Assembly (NCBI GenBank): GCA_947499955.1
Contig: CANMQI010000008.1
Location: forward strand, 241,641-305,640
Length of the DNA stretch: 64,000 bases
Direction: 5' to 3'
From: an uncultured Granulosicoccus sp.
GTDB lineage: Bacteria; Pseudomonadota; Gammaproteobacteria; Granulosicoccales; Granulosicoccaceae
How positions within the stretch are numbered: position 1 is the stretch's first letter; each line of letters opens with the position of its first letter. The position numbers and the translations under genes were made by a program. This document shows positions 47,190-55,994 of this stretch, in pieces. Under the pieces are notes generated by a model. That model was not told the DNA's origin and did not search any database. It saw only the letters and a list, made by a program, of their open reading frames with translations.

Positions 47190-48305
47190 CTACTTCGCCG
47201 CGCTGCCTTGTTCGCTGACGTGGGCGAGGCTGATCAGAGGGTCCGTACCGTGAATGACTACCCGATCCCTGCCTTCTTCCTTGGCACGGTACAGTGCCTG
47301 ATCTGCTCGAATGACGATTTCATCCACACTGGTTTCTCCCATGGCTTCAGCCACGCCGACACTCATGGAGAGATGCTTGTCTTCACTGATTTCTATTCGG
47401 TGTTCCGAGCGCAACCCAGTCAACAGATTATTCATGGTATCCACGGCATCGTTGCCGGCGGTGTTGGTCAGGACCACCAGAAATTCCTCTCCACCCCAGC
47501 GAGCAACGCAATCGGTCTTGCGAACCGATTTCTTCAGGAAGTCTGCAAAGTTGATCAATATCGTGTCGCCAGTGTCATGTCCGTAGAGGTCATTGACGCT
47601 CTTGAAGTGGTCCAGATCACACAGGCAGACGCTGTAGGGGATGTGGTTGCGATGGCGGTTGGCCTCTGTGTTCTGCAGAAACTCCAGTATGTGGCGACGG
47701 TTGTACAGCTGTGTCAGTTCGTCCGTTCTAGCGTGTTCACGCAGTATGCGGCTCTGCGTCGAGAACATACGCCGTACCAGCATGCCGGACAGTATCATCG
47801 AGAAACCTGATACCAGAACGTTCAGAAAGAAGATTCCATCGACCAATTGAGCAGGATAATCGTCGGTGCGATCAGTCTCGACGAAGGTGCTCAGGCTCCC
47901 GAATATCAATATTGATAGCACACTGATTATTGCCGAGTGCTGGAACTTCACGGTCTGGTTGAGAGCGATGAGTATTGTCACCGGCCAGAGATAGAAGTGG
48001 AATCCGAAGTTCGGTCCCAGTACTACTGTTGCCAGAACCGCATGCAACACGGCTTCCACCGTGGCGAGGTGTACCGCAATACCAGGCTTCGAGTTCGCCG
48101 CCAGCCAGATAATATAGAGCCAGAAGATACAGCTCAGCATGTTGATCGCGACCATCGGCCACAGGTTCAGGAGTGCGAATATGCCGCAAAATGCGACATG
48201 AATGCACAAGCCGCAGAAACCCGATACGACGACAAGGGTGTCTGCGCCCTGATCTGCCAACCCCCTGAGCGAGAAGTTCATTTTTGGCTTTTGCAAAGTC
48301 AGCAT
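47190..48305 (-). CDS. Membrane-bound diguanylate cyclase (GGDEF)
   Basis: A 371-residue protein. Residues about 20-190 contain five or six membrane helices, and residues about 205-365 the GGDEF domain, with the active-site variant GGEEF in CVARWGGEEFLVVL. Five residues before it is RKTD, a correct RxxD inhibitory site, so c-di-GMP feedback is likely. It would make c-di-GMP from GTP. The frame extends upstream to a TTG at 48341; ATG 48305 is more likely. No receptor or phosphodiesterase is next to it. Confidence 0.9.
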   Translation of the reverse strand: MLTLQKPKMNFSLRGLADQGADTLVVVSGFCGLCIHVAFCGIFALLNLWPMVAINMLSCIFWLYIIWLAANSKPGIAVHLATVEAVLHAVLATVVLGPNFGFHFYLWPVTILIALNQTVKFQHSAIISVLSILIFGSLSTFVETDRTDDYPAQLVDGIFFLNVLVSGFSMILSGMLVRRMFSTQSRILREHARTDELTQLYNRRHILEFLQNTEANRHRNHIPYSVCLCDLDHFKSVNDLYGHDTGDTILINFADFLKKSVRKTDCVARWGGEEFLVVLTNTAGNDAVDTMNNLLTGLRSEHRIEISEDKHLSMSVGVAEAMGETSVDEIVIRADQALYRAKEEGRDRVVIHGTDPLISLAHVSEQGSAAK

Positions 48306-48637
48306 CGGATTGGTCTTTGTCTGACTCTCTCTAGGTAACAAGGGGCAAGTGTGCGCAGGCGGTAAGGTAATGATCGGCAGCAGAGCTTGAATTATTAGTC
48401 TGAAACCGGGTTTCTGGCAGGCTTGTGAGTTACTGCCGGTGAGCGGTGCAGAAATTGCTTGGTCTGGGCAACTGTGATCTTTCTAAAGCGGTGTCCATGG
48501 GGATCTACTGGACGCTTGTCGAGGAAGTGTGCAGCAGTGGTTGAGCGTGAGATCGTGAACTCGGTCTCTATCGGGAGCCAGATTTCATCCTCTTTCTGGT
48601 TCAGTAGAATGCGAACTTGCGGTGTTCAGATCAAGGC
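48306..48637. other. 332-bp gap between the diguanylate cyclase and CBS genes
   Basis: A divergent intergenic region; promoters for both flanking genes should lie in it. No gene, repeat or clear hairpin is visible. Confidence 0.5.
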
Positions 48638-49033
48638 ATGAATATCAAGGAAATAATGACAGAACGGGTTGTCTCGGTAGAGATGGACGACCCATTGAGC
48701 ATCGTGAAGGAAGTCTTTGATAACTGTCAATTCCATCACTTGCTGGTGGTCAATCGAGGCCTGCTCAGTGGTGTGGTGTCAGACCGTGACCTTCTCAGAG
48801 CCATCAGTCCCTATCTGGGGACGGTGTCGGAGAACAGTCGTGATACGCAAACCTTGTCTCAGCGTGTGCACAAGATCATGACCCGCAAACCCGTCACGCT
48901 GGGGGTGACCGCAAGCGTGGCCGATGCCATCAATGTCTTCAACACAGAGAAGATTTCCTGTATCCCGATAGTGGATGAGGCGGGTAAGCCCATTGGAATC
49001 GTCAGTTGGCGAGATGTCCTGAAGGTGCTCTAG
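48638..49033 (+). CDS. CBS-domain pair protein
   Basis: A 131-residue protein made of two CBS motifs (VKEVFDNCQFHHLLVVN; VADAINVFNTEKISCIPIVDE), which form one Bateman module binding adenine nucleotides or S-adenosylmethionine. Such stand-alone proteins usually control a partner enzyme or channel that cannot be identified here. It reads from ATG 48638 with AAGG just upstream. Confidence 0.9.
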   Translation: MNIKEIMTERVVSVEMDDPLSIVKEVFDNCQFHHLLVVNRGLLSGVVSDRDLLRAISPYLGTVSENSRDTQTLSQRVHKIMTRKPVTLGVTASVADAINVFNTEKISCIPIVDEAGKPIGIVSWRDVLKVL

Positions 49034-49143
49034 AGCCCCTTTCTTGCTGACTGGACAAGGGGAATGGAAGAACGTCTGTACGCATAGTGGCGAGGCTTGC
49101 CCGGCAGCGTTTTCAGAACTCTGCATTGTTGCTGGATGGATTT

Positions 49144-49177
49144 GTTGCACTGCAGCAATCTCATAATGCAGTGCAAC
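49144..49177. repeat. Perfect 11-bp inverted repeat
   Basis: GTTGCACTGCA is repeated in reverse complement, TGCAGTGCAAC, after 12 bases. The symmetry is perfect and suits either a dimeric regulator's operator or an RNA hairpin. It lies in the 439-bp gap between the CBS gene and the oxygenase gene at 49473. Confidence 0.75.
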
Positions 49178-49244
49178 ATGAACAAGCTTCGCAGCTGCCC
49201 GAACTATATTGCCGCCACCTGATGGGTGACTCACGCCACAGGAT

Positions 49245-49394
49245 TCTCGTGGTTTGCGTTGATTTCGTATCCTCAGGAGGATTGCCGGATATGGCCGAGT
49301 GCTGGTGAATTCGCTGGCACAGCCGTGGAAACAGTGGCTCATCCGACTTTGGGGGTAGAGTAAGGGGCGGGCCACGAGGTCCGCCCTTTTTCAC
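49245..49394 (+). ncRNA. Candidate structured leader or small RNA before the 2OG oxygenase
   Basis: The plus strand shows CGGAT paired with ATCCG around two inner hairpins (TGCTGG...; AGCC...GGCT), then the terminator at 49366-49394, and the oxygenase start 79 bp further on. This order (structured RNA, terminator, gene) is that of a transcription-attenuating leader, although a free small RNA is equally possible. I matched no known riboswitch family. The pairings are drawn by eye. Confidence 0.35.
49366..49394 (+). terminator. Rho-independent terminator upstream of the 2OG oxygenase gene
   Basis: A 9-bp stem (GGGCGGGCC with GGTCCGCCC, one G-T pair) with loop ACGA is followed by five T residues. 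It is transcribed in the plus direction and is not next to the end of a plus-strand protein gene (the CBS stop is about 330 bp back), hence the RNA candidate above. Confidence 0.8.
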
Positions 49395-49472
49395 GAAAGG
49401 TTGAGACAAAGTCAACGTGCACCGGCAGCAGAGAATCTGGTCGTAGCCGGGGCCGAAAGCTGAGAGAACCTT

Positions 49473-50402
49473 ATGAAGATACCTGAGATCAGCGCGGTCG
49501 AACTGTTCGACCCCACTTGCCACGGCCATGCAGAGAGTCTGGCGAAGGTGCGCAGTGCGGCCGAAGATATCGGGTTCATGACCCTGACCGATACCTGTCT
49601 CAGCGGTGATGATGTTCGTCGGGTGCTGAATGCTTACCGGGAATTCTTCAAACTGCCGATTGCACAGAAGGCGCAATTCGACATGGCGAAGACCGGCTCC
49701 AACCGAGGCTGGGGCGCGCCGGGCGCTGAGCAGGTAGACCCTGCATCCAATCCTGACTACAAGGAAGTGTTCGATTGTGGTCTTGAGCTACCGCCGGGTG
49801 ATCCGCTGGCCGAGCATACCTATTACGCGCCCAATCGCTGGCCGACAGAGCCTGCAGGTTTTCGCGAGACGGTGACCGACTACTACTCGCAAGCCACGCG
49901 AATTTCACTGGATTTACTCAGTGCGATAGCCTGCTCGATAGGTGAGCCGGCTGAGTACTTCAGGGATAAATTCGACAAGCCGATGGCCTTGCTCAGAGGG
50001 AACTACTACCCGGTGAGACCACAGGGTGCAACCGAGCGTGATTTCGGCATCGCGCCGCACACGGACTATGGCTGTCTGACCTTGCTGGCCATGGATGGCT
50101 CACCCGGATTGGAAGTGGCAGCCCGCTCGGGAGAGTGGGTTTCGATTACTGCAGAGCCTGGCACCTTCGTCATCAACTTTGGGGAGATGCTGCAGATGTG
50201 GAGCAATGGCCGGGTGGTGGCCACTTCACACCGAGTTATCGGCGGCGCGAATGAACGCATGTCGATACCGTTTTTCTTCAACCCACGCGCCGATGTCAAT
50301 GTTGCGCCGTGGGGCAGTGCAGAGGCCCGGCTTGCCGGTGAGCACCTGTCCCGTCGTTATGACGAGACCTATGTTCACCGGCAGCCAGCCAGCAGAAACT
50401 GA
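49473..50402 (+). CDS. Isopenicillin-N-synthase-like Fe(II)/2-oxoglutarate oxygenase
   Basis: A 309-residue DIOX_N/2OG-FeII_Oxy protein. The iron triad is H196 and D198 in APHTDYG and H253 in ATSHRV, and the 2-oxoglutarate clamp is R262-x-S264 in NERMSIPFFF. FDPTCHGHAESLAKVRSAAEDIGFM and KTGSNRGWGAPG at the front are typical of the bacterial branch. The substrate is unknown. No neighbouring biosynthetic cluster exists, but an intrinsic terminator 79 bp upstream suggests regulated transcription. Confidence 0.9.
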   Translation: MKIPEISAVELFDPTCHGHAESLAKVRSAAEDIGFMTLTDTCLSGDDVRRVLNAYREFFKLPIAQKAQFDMAKTGSNRGWGAPGAEQVDPASNPDYKEVFDCGLELPPGDPLAEHTYYAPNRWPTEPAGFRETVTDYYSQATRISLDLLSAIACSIGEPAEYFRDKFDKPMALLRGNYYPVRPQGATERDFGIAPHTDYGCLTLLAMDGSPGLEVAARSGEWVSITAEPGTFVINFGEMLQMWSNGRVVATSHRVIGGANERMSIPFFFNPRADVNVAPWGSAEARLAGEHLSRRYDETYVHRQPASRN

Positions 50403-50409
50403 CTCGGGT

Positions 50410-52023
50410 CTATTCCAGAACCAGCGTGCCGAATACGGACGGGTTCTGGTTGGCAATGTCGGCACTGCCCGTGGGGAGTTTCCAGGCCCAGCGAGCATTG
50501 CGATTGCCGCCACCGTCGTCATCGTTGACCTGCAGCTCGAATCCAAACGGTGAATCCGTGTCTATGCCCGCAGAGTTCAGGCCAATACGAATCTCGTAGA
50601 CATCCTGTTCATACTGTGGACGTAGTGTGCCATCGGGTCCGATGCCGGGGCCGGTGGTAAAGGCAATCGATAGCGGTGCTGAGGAAGATTCTGGTCCGGC
50701 AACAGCGCCCGTGGAGGTCGATTGCTTGTCGGCGCCTGCCAGTTGCAACGGGAACAGTCGACTGAAATCGTTGCTGTCGTAGCTGGTAGATTTGCTGTTG
50801 TCACCGTCGAGGAACAGTTCCAGACTGTCATCCTGAGCGATGGCGCTACCGGAATCGCGGTTTCTATCGCCGTCATCGTCGACCAGTACCAGCACATACA
50901 GATAGGTTCCGTCGTGCATGGCGGCCCATCGTCGTCGCTCGGATCCAGCCACTTCGTTGGCGGCGTTGTCGATGATCAGTTGGTCGATCAGCAGCGGCGC
51001 ACCGCTGTTGTCGTTCTGAACAGCGGCTGCCCATTCGCCGACCAACTCCCCGTTGCTTCCCAGCAATTCGAGACCTTTACCATCGATGACTGGTGCGTCA
51101 CTGACGGCAATACGTGGTACGACGACGTCAGCGACCAAGGGCGGTGGGTTTGTGTCGGTGCCGGGGTCAGTACCGGTATCGGTTCCTGTATCAGTACCGG
51201 TATCAGTGCCTGTGTCTGTTCCAGAATCGGTGCCTGTATCAGCACCTGTATCGGTTCCTGTATCAGTACCTGAGTCAGTGCCTGTATCAGTACCAGAGTC
51301 AGTGCCTGTATCGGTACCTGAGTCGGTGCCTGTATCGGTACCTGAGTCAGTGCCGGTATCAGTTCCAGAATCGGTGCCGGTGTCAGTACCTGAATCTGTT
51401 CCGGTATCAGTGCCACCTCCTGTATCTGTTCCTGTGTCAGTACCCGTGTCAGTACCCGTGTCAGTACCCGTGTCCGTACCCGTGTCCGTACCGGAACCGG
51501 TATCGGTGCCAGTACCTGTATCCGTACCATTTTCAGCCACTAGCGGGTCCGTGCCATCCTGTCGCTCTTGCAGGTTGGTACGGCCATCGTTGTCCGTGTC
51601 GATGTCGGTTGAATAGCTGCCAGTCTCCGATCGCGTGATGGTGCCGTCACTGGCCACTTCCAGCGTTTGTGTCAACGTGGCCAAGGCTATGTCGCGTTGG
51701 TTCAGTCGTTCGTACCAGGTCAAGGTTGTCTGGTAGGTCTGGCCCGGTGCCACATTGATGGTGCCGCTCCAGTCGTTACCAGCGCCCCTTGTCAGGGTGA
51801 CGGTTGAACCATTGGCGAAACGAATCTCGGGGCGCAGGTTGGCCTGAACGACGTTTGGCGCGCTGAGCAACACCTGTGGCAAGGGAATGCCTACATTCGG
51901 CCTGGCTGGCAGTGTCGTCACTGTGCCACTGTCGGAGCAGGCTGCCAACAGGGCGGAGCCGAGCAGCACCAGTGTGGTGGTTCGCAGAGTCTGAACAGGG
52001 GAGTGCATGGTGTTCTTCCTCAT
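50410..52023 (-). CDS. Lipoprotein with Thr/Gly/Asp repeat linker and CBM9-like domain
   Basis: A 537-residue lipoprotein (signal ending LLAACSDSG). Residues about 45-130 look like an Ig-like or fibronectin-type domain, then a TSP3-like calcium loop (DTDNDGRTNLQERQDGTDPL), then about 120 residues of TDTGTDSG-type repeats, then a CBM9/DOMON-like sandwich (SDAPVIDGKGLELL; RRWAAMHDGTYLYVLVLVDD; DDSLELFLDGDNS). Such domains bind sugars, haem or other ligands at the cell surface. Its ATG overlaps the stop of the upstream gene (52020-52616) by 4 bp, so the two are co-expressed. The repeat is written by an approximately 18-bp minisatellite. Confidence 0.85.
   Translation of the reverse strand: MRKNTMHSPVQTLRTTTLVLLGSALLAACSDSGTVTTLPARPNVGIPLPQVLLSAPNVVQANLRPEIRFANGSTVTLTRGAGNDWSGTINVAPGQTYQTTLTWYERLNQRDIALATLTQTLEVASDGTITRSETGSYSTDIDTDNDGRTNLQERQDGTDPLVAENGTDTGTGTDTGSGTDTGTDTGTDTGTDTGTDTGTDTGGGTDTGTDSGTDTGTDSGTDTGTDSGTDTGTDSGTDTGTDSGTDTGTDSGTDTGTDTGADTGTDSGTDTGTDTGTDTGTDTGTDPGTDTNPPPLVADVVVPRIAVSDAPVIDGKGLELLGSNGELVGEWAAAVQNDNSGAPLLIDQLIIDNAANEVAGSERRRWAAMHDGTYLYVLVLVDDDGDRNRDSGSAIAQDDSLELFLDGDNSKSTSYDSNDFSRLFPLQLAGADKQSTSTGAVAGPESSSAPLSIAFTTGPGIGPDGTLRPQYEQDVYEIRIGLNSAGIDTDSPFGFELQVNDDDGGGNRNARWAWKLPTGSADIANQNPSVFGTLVLE
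51150..51530 (-). repeat. Minisatellite encoding Thr-Asp/Thr-Gly linker
   Basis: Units of about 12-24 bp recur about 20 times within the CBM9 lipoprotein gene and encode the amino acid pattern TDTGTDSG. All are multiples of three, so length changes leave the frame intact. Alternative frames through the region are artefacts. Confidence 0.85.
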
Positions 52024-52616
52024 TGCAGTGAAAAGGTCAGTGGCACGACTTCGGAATCTTCGCCGTCGTCACTGGCTAGAGATGCAATGGCGCCCACGGC
52101 CAGAACGCCCAGAGTGATCTGGACCCAGCGTCGTTTCAGCAGCGGTATACGGTTGTCTGTGGATTGCTCCGGAACCGTTTTTTCGTTGCTTGTGATGGGG
52201 GTAGCGGGTGCCGACAGTGTCCGTTGATAGGGGTCGAAGGCGAAACCACTCACGGTTCGATTGCCGGTTGCATCGATGGCCTGCACATAATATTCAATGG
52301 TTCGCAGATCATTGAAATCAGTGGGGATGGAAACGCTGTAATAGCCCGTGGTACCGAGCGCTTCCATTGGGGCAGGCGTGAACGGCAATTGACCTTCACG
52401 ACGGTAATACAGTGTGACGTCGTCGAGTGTATTGTCTTCGGCGACCTGTGCCGTGAATACCTGGGAGCGATCGGCGATTCCCTCGCTCAGCTCTTCCAGC
52501 TCGATGATGGGGGCAACAGAATCCACTGGCTGGGCGTGAAGAATCCCGTTACCGGATAACAACAGCAAGAGGCTCAAGCAGACGATGCGAGCTCCGCGAA
52601 AATGAAAAACATCCAA
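52020..52616 (-). CDS. Secreted/membrane Ig-like protein coupled to the CBM9 lipoprotein
   Basis: A protein of about 198 residues. The best start is TTG 52616 with GGAG nine bases before it; a longer frame reaches a GTG at 52745. A signal peptide (IVCLSLLLLLSGNGILHAQ) is followed by an Ig-like/cadherin-like domain (VTLYYRREGQLPFTPAPM; YYVQAIDATGNRT) and a single C-terminal helix (WVQITLGVLAVGAIASLA). No family is recognised. The stop overlaps the CBM9 lipoprotein's start, so the two make an operon and probably one surface or periplasmic complex. Confidence 0.68.
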   Translation of the reverse strand: MDVFHFRGARIVCLSLLLLLSGNGILHAQPVDSVAPIIELEELSEGIADRSQVFTAQVAEDNTLDDVTLYYRREGQLPFTPAPMEALGTTGYYSVSIPTDFNDLRTIEYYVQAIDATGNRTVSGFAFDPYQRTLSAPATPITSNEKTVPEQSTDNRIPLLKRRWVQITLGVLAVGAIASLASDDGEDSEVVPLTFSLQ

Positions 52617-52927
52617 AATGACCGACTCCAGGGGCAATGGGGGGCAAGTATACGTAACGTTGCAGGGTGTGCCGTGATGTAGACAGGGGTTCCTGCATAC
52701 AGTTAGGTAAGGGAGAATATTCTGAGATGGAGATCTCGCGTTCACGTTCCTTGCAGGCGGAATTTCCCCGCTAGAATAGGGCCGTGCTCACCCACAAACC
52801 TTGTGATGATCTGGACAATACCCGCAGTAGTTGCAATCTCTGTCGCCTCTGAAGTCGTTCTCGCAGCTGCACTTGCGGTTGCAGCTACAGTTGCTCCCAC
52901 ATCAGCTCCCATACCCGAGTATTCAGC

Positions 52928-53563
52928 ATGATTCAGGACGAAGATGGCTTCACGCAATTGTGGCCCACCCTGTTTCTGCAGCGTCAGATGCCTTCGGCAG
53001 ACATTGCCAATCAGGCATTGCTGCAGTTTCTGATGGCACAGGATGAACTGCAGGCACAGATGACCACGGACTATCGTCAGCAAAACCTGTTCGAACAGAC
53101 GCACCCGGCCATTCAATGGTTGCACCAGTGCATCAACAAGACGATTGCAGACTATCTGTCGAAGTCCGGAGTGAGCGTGAGCATTCAGTGGCAATTGCAA
53201 GGCTGGGCCAACATCAACCGCAAGGGGGATTACCACAGCCTGCACAATCATCCACACAGCTACCTCAGTGGCACCTACTACGTGACCATGCCGGAACAGC
53301 CAGTGTCCGACCGGCAGCGTGACGACATCAGCCCGGGCGACATCTCCTTCTTCGATCCTCGTCCGCAGGCCAACATGAGCGCCATTGCCGGCGATCCGCA
53401 GATCGACCCGGAGCACCGAGTGACTCCTGCGCCAGGCATGCTGTTGCTATGGCCGTCCTTTGTGCACCATGCGGTACACCCCAACTTTTCAGAGCAGCCA
53501 CGGGTATCCGTCTCGTTCAACGTGGTGTTGAAACGAAGTGAGGCGTTGGTTCCCGAGCAATAG
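52928..53563 (+). CDS. TIGR02466-type putative 2OG-Fe(II) oxygenase
   Basis: A 211-residue protein with HSLHNHPHSYLSGTYYV (around H106-H110) and, later, MLLLWPSFVHHAVHPN and RVSVSFNVVL, the order found in this family of putative dioxygenases. The iron ligands are not as clear as in the IPNS-like gene. It lies between the CBM9 operon and a DapA-like gene, with no signal peptide. The substrate is unknown. Confidence 0.8.
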   Translation: MIQDEDGFTQLWPTLFLQRQMPSADIANQALLQFLMAQDELQAQMTTDYRQQNLFEQTHPAIQWLHQCINKTIADYLSKSGVSVSIQWQLQGWANINRKGDYHSLHNHPHSYLSGTYYVTMPEQPVSDRQRDDISPGDISFFDPRPQANMSAIAGDPQIDPEHRVTPAPGMLLLWPSFVHHAVHPNFSEQPRVSVSFNVVLKRSEALVPEQ

Positions 53564-53691
53564 CACCTCGCAAACCCTGCTGGCAGCACCTTCGCTGTTT
53601 ATAAGATAAACTGACAAGGTGGTTTGCGAACTCATCACACGCCGTGTCGATGGTGCAGAGCATAGAACCAGAACCGGGAGTAGACGTGTCG

Positions 53692-54585
53692 ATGTTCAGC
53701 GGAATCCATTGTGTGCTCTATGCCTTTTTCGACAGTGCCGGGAAACTGGACGAAGGGGCGATGCGTGCCCAGATCGAGTGGGTGCTGAACACAGGGATTG
53801 ATGGGGTGACGGTGCTCGGCCTGGCGACCGAGGTGCAGAAACTGAGTGAATCCGAACAGCGTCAGGTGGTTCGCTGGACGGCCGAGACTCTGGCTGGACG
53901 TGTTCCACTGTCGGTCACCATCACAGGTAATTCGGTGGCGGCTCAGCGCGAAGGGGTGCAGTTCGCCCTGGAGCACGGCGCCTCGTGGCTGATATTGCAA
54001 CCACCGTCGGCCGGCGCGTTCGGCCCTGCCACCTACATCGACTTCTTTGCGAATGTGGCCGATGGGTTTGACATACCCTTTTCCATACAGAACGCACCGC
54101 AGTATCTGGGGCGAGCCTTGTTGGCCGATGATGTTGCCCGCCTGATTCAGCGCAATCCGGCTTTTCGTCTGATCAAGGCAGAGACGTCTGCGGTGGATCT
54201 TGCCAGTCTGGTCGAGCGCTGTGGCAAGGAGCTTACGGTACTCAATGGGCGGGGCGGTCTGGAGATGACCGATTGTCTGCGTGCGGGTGCCGATGGTTTC
54301 GTTCTCGCACCCGATATCATTGATCACAGCAAGCGACTATTCGATCTGTGGCAGGCGGGTGAGCAGGAGGCCGCCGAGCAGGCCTACAGCGAGGTATTGC
54401 CGGCCGTGACCTTCATGATGCAATCCATCGAACACTTGCTGTGCTACGGCAAGCGTCTGTTTGCCGCGCGAGCAGGCCTGAGTGTTCACGACCGTCAACC
54501 CGCCTTGCAAGCTACCGAGTTCGGGTTGCAGCAAACTGCGTTTTGGGCCGCTCGCATGGATGCCTTGGCGGCGAAACGCCACTGA
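53692..54585 (+). CDS. Dihydrodipicolinate-synthase-family aldolase/lyase
   Basis: A 297-residue TIM-barrel aldolase of the DapA/N-acetylneuraminate lyase family. The Schiff-base lysine is K162 in LIKAET. Canonical DapA features are altered: the GTTGE-like loop reads GLATEVQKLS and the proton-relay tyrosine position reads QNAPQY. It is therefore a divergent enzyme with an unknown keto-acid substrate rather than DapA. ATG 53692 has GGGAG upstream; earlier codons (53644, 53686) are also possible. Confidence 0.82.
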   Translation: MFSGIHCVLYAFFDSAGKLDEGAMRAQIEWVLNTGIDGVTVLGLATEVQKLSESEQRQVVRWTAETLAGRVPLSVTITGNSVAAQREGVQFALEHGASWLILQPPSAGAFGPATYIDFFANVADGFDIPFSIQNAPQYLGRALLADDVARLIQRNPAFRLIKAETSAVDLASLVERCGKELTVLNGRGGLEMTDCLRAGADGFVLAPDIIDHSKRLFDLWQAGEQEAAEQAYSEVLPAVTFMMQSIEHLLCYGKRLFAARAGLSVHDRQPALQATEFGLQQTAFWAARMDALAAKRH

Positions 54586-54607
54586 TCACGCGACGTGTAA
54601 GCTCCCT

Positions 54608-54649
54608 TGTCGTCTGTCGTCTGTCGTCTGTCGTCTGTCGTCTGTCGTC
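54608..54649. repeat. Heptanucleotide tandem array (unit TGTCGTC)
   Basis: Six perfect copies of a 7-bp unit lie 23 bp after the aldolase stop, in the 236-bp gap before the PhyH gene. It is another member of the short tandem repeat family of this window. Confidence 0.95.
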
Positions 54650-54821
54650 ATCAGTCTGATGTGCATTGTATTGCATGTGAATCAGGCGTGATCGACACAT
54701 CCGTCCTGATGGAGAGCTTGGACGATACCTGTTGTCACTCGGCGGCAGGGAGGCGGGAATGAAAGCTGCTTGAACAGTGTTTCATTTGCAGGCCATATTT
54801 CTGGCATGCCGGAGCTGGTCG

Positions 54822-55895
54822 ATGAGTGCAACCCCCAAGTCTGCTGTGAGCCTGCGACATGTTCTGGGTTTCCCGCTGTATTTTCTGCAGATATTCTCTG
54901 GTGCGAAATCGTTTGAGAAGAATCCCCTGCTTGGCAGTCGGTTTCTGAATGCCAACAATCTGCATGTCATCAGAGTCTCTCTGGCCATGCGCATGGCCGC
55001 GCTGCGACGCCGCCGTCTGCGATCGCGGGTGAGCGCTGAACAGGCAGAGGCCTATGAGCGGGACGGTTATATACGCATCGACAATTTTCTGCCCGAGGCG
55101 CAGTTTGCGCAATTGCTCGAAGAGATGCATGGCAGTGAATTCGAGCGGGTGGACATGCGTCAGGGAGCCACGATAACCAGGCGCTCCATGATTGACGATC
55201 AGGATCTGGAATCCCGGCCGGCTTTGCGTCAGGCGCGAGATAACCCGGAATTCATGGGGCTGGTGCAATATGTCGGCTCTCATGCGGGGCATGCGCTGGT
55301 GACCTTGCAGACCGTTCTGGCGAAGGCAAATGGCAACCCTGACCCGCAGAGCGATCTGCACAGCGATACCTTTCATGCCACCGCCAAGGCCTGGCTGTTT
55401 CTGACGGATGTGGGTGAGCAGGACGGGCCATTCTGTTATGTCGCCGGCTCGCACAAGATGACCGAGCAGCGTTATGCCTGGGAGAAAGGCATCTCGACCT
55501 CACTGGACTCAGTGGAAAATACCTATTCCAGGCGTGGCTCCTTGCGCCTGTCGCCAGACAAGCTGGCGGCCATGGGTTACCCGCAACCGACTCGCATGGT
55601 GGTGAAGGCCAATACCCTGATTGTTGCCGATACTCACGGCTTTCATGCCCGGTGTTCAAGCCCTGTGGATACTACGCGTATCGAGATCTACGCGTCGCTC
55701 CGGCGTGCACCCTATCTGCCGTTTGTGGCAGGTTCACTGGGTGGCTTGCACCTGGGCGCTTTGCCTTACGTGAAGAAGCGGGTGAACCGACTGGTGGTCA
55801 GCGGCCTGAGGCGCATGCAGAAACTGGGGCTCAGGGGCTGTCCCTGGCATTCCATCGGGCAGGGCAAGGTCGATGAGTGGACGCACGATCAGTAG
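54822..55895 (+). CDS. Phytanoyl-CoA-dioxygenase-family protein
   Basis: A 357-residue protein of the PhyH family. Iron ligands are H180 and D182 in LHSDTFHA and a late histidine (H272 or H275) in VADTHGFHAR; the 2-oxoglutarate arginine is probably R286 (DTTRIEIY). AERDGYIRIDNFLP-type sequence near residue 80 (AYERDGYIRIDNFL) is typical. Start ATG 54822 has GGAG at the right distance. Positively charged and hydrophobic segments at both ends are extra to the family. The substrate is unknown. Confidence 0.85.
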   Translation: MSATPKSAVSLRHVLGFPLYFLQIFSGAKSFEKNPLLGSRFLNANNLHVIRVSLAMRMAALRRRRLRSRVSAEQAEAYERDGYIRIDNFLPEAQFAQLLEEMHGSEFERVDMRQGATITRRSMIDDQDLESRPALRQARDNPEFMGLVQYVGSHAGHALVTLQTVLAKANGNPDPQSDLHSDTFHATAKAWLFLTDVGEQDGPFCYVAGSHKMTEQRYAWEKGISTSLDSVENTYSRRGSLRLSPDKLAAMGYPQPTRMVVKANTLIVADTHGFHARCSSPVDTTRIEIYASLRRAPYLPFVAGSLGGLHLGALPYVKKRVNRLVVSGLRRMQKLGLRGCPWHSIGQGKVDEWTHDQ

Positions 55896-55994
55896 CTGCC
55901 GATGACCTGACAGGTCGCTGTTGTTTCTCCTGCCCCGTGGAGATAGTTGCCCGGTGTCGACAGCCTTGCTTGCAAGTTGGAGAAACTTGCGCAG

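Noticed and set aside
49366..49394. Hairpin with ACGA loop as a guanidine-II (mini-ykkC) riboswitch
   Set aside because: That class needs two such hairpins; only one is here and it already serves as a terminator. The match is probably chance.
51053..51638. Plus-strand frames rich in VPVSVPVSVP
   Set aside because: They are antisense readings of the TDTG-repeat minisatellite in the CBM9 lipoprotein gene.
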